Assembly (NCBI GenBank): GCA_036001465.1
Contig: DASYUH010000078.1
Coordinates: 1 to 64,000, forward strand
Length of the DNA stretch: 64,000 nucleotides
Direction: 5' to 3'
From: Candidatus Polarisedimenticolia bacterium
GTDB taxonomy: Bacteria; Acidobacteriota; Polarisedimenticolia; Gp22-AA2
Positions 63,853 to 64,000 of this stretch are shown in pieces. Under the pieces are notes generated by a model. The model had not been told where the DNA came from. It searched no databases and worked only from the letters and a program-made list of their open reading frames with translations. Positions within the stretch are counted from its first letter, which is position 1. Every line of letters starts with the position of its first letter. The position numbers and the translations under genes are program-made.

Positions 63853-64000
63853 TGACGGCGACGGGCACGAGCCGCGCGACCCTGCGCGAGATCCCCGCCC
63901 GATCGACCACGTCCACGACCTCCGCGACGTCCTTGTAGGCCTCGGGGATCTCCTCGGCCAGGGTCGCGTACCCGTCCGAGCGCACGAAGATTCCACGGTC
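63842..64000 (-). CDS. rtcB: RNA ligase RtcB, C-terminal end (cut by window edge)
   Basis: Only the last 52 codons are inside the window. They read [19 protein letters not shown] then [17 protein letters not shown] and a stop, the conserved end of RtcB. The enzyme joins RNA 2',3'-cyclic phosphate ends to 5'-OH ends with GTP and Mn. It is convergent with lon and overlaps its stop. Confidence 0.85.
   Translation of the reverse strand, partial: DRGIFVRSDGYATLAEEIPEAYKDVAEVVDVVDRAGISRRVARLVPVAVIKG

Overview
The window is a GC-rich (about 70% G+C by eye), densely coded stretch of a Gram-negative bacterial chromosome. A Tol-Pal system, Lnt, TonB/TolA-like proteins and PilT show a two-membrane cell with type IV pilus machinery. 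HrcA/CIRCE control of dnaK, secreted thrombospondin-type-3/MopE-like proteins and the overall gene content resemble Acidobacteriota or deltaproteobacteria-like lineages. That placement is an inference from content, not a phylogeny. Nearly everything is core housekeeping. I found no CRISPR array, no intact insertion sequence, no rRNA and no tRNA.

Layout. 1-3.6 kb: a cut-off HNH nuclease gene (+), then a minus-strand aldehyde dehydrogenase - alanine dehydrogenase operon with a clear sigma-70 promoter, and a small TPR protein. 3.6-4.15 kb: a gene-free, AT-richer island. 4.15-18.3 kb: one uninterrupted minus-strand run, probably started from a promoter at 18.39-18.42 kb: TPR protein, ftsY, ribD, ribE, ribBA, ffh, rpsP, khpA, rimM, trmD, rplS, rnhB, a giant TPR protein, nicotinate phosphoribosyltransferase and a Nudix protein. 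18.5-24.6 kb: minus-strand envelope/lipid run pgsA, DUF502, plsC, cinA, thpR, plsY, gpsA, CpsB-type PHP phosphatase, ending in a 25-nt-arm inverted repeat. 24.7-26.2 kb: a plus-strand phosphohexomutase, convergent with a PA14-containing family-39 glycosyltransferase.

26.2-32.7 kb: alaS, lytic transglycosylase, adenosine deaminase, glycosyltransferase. 32.8-35.0 kb: pilT and ilvE, each with its own promoter. 35.4-37.8 kb: two secreted cysteine-rich/calcium-binding proteins. 38-43.7 kb: heat-shock operon hrcA-grpE-dnaK-dnaJ-prmA under a CIRCE operator. 43.75-55.4 kb: recN, coaD, aminotransferase, NfeD-type protease, slipin, GAF-GGDEF, SPOR protein, a GspE-family protein that has lost its ATPase motifs, lnt, and prfB with a classical programmed +1 frameshift. 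55.6-63.85 kb: plus-strand tolQ-tolR-tolA-tolB-pal-cpoB followed by rpsT, hsp20 and lon. The right edge cuts a convergent rtcB.

Working together: the runs are tightly coupled, with 14 NTGA and 4 TGATG stop/start overlaps and ATG, GTG and TTG all used as starts. Protein synthesis and export (ffh, ftsY, ribosomal proteins, trmD, rimM), lipid/envelope building (pgsA, plsY, plsC, gpsA, lnt, tol-pal) and proteostasis (hrcA regulon, lon, hsp20) dominate. The least conventional items are the motif-dead GspE paralogue beside a diguanylate cyclase, the PA14 insertion in a glycosyltransferase, the inverted repeat at 18.44-18.51 kb, and the low-GC island. I did not find a convincing new multi-gene system. 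The GGDEF-SPOR-dead GspE-Lnt block is the best candidate.
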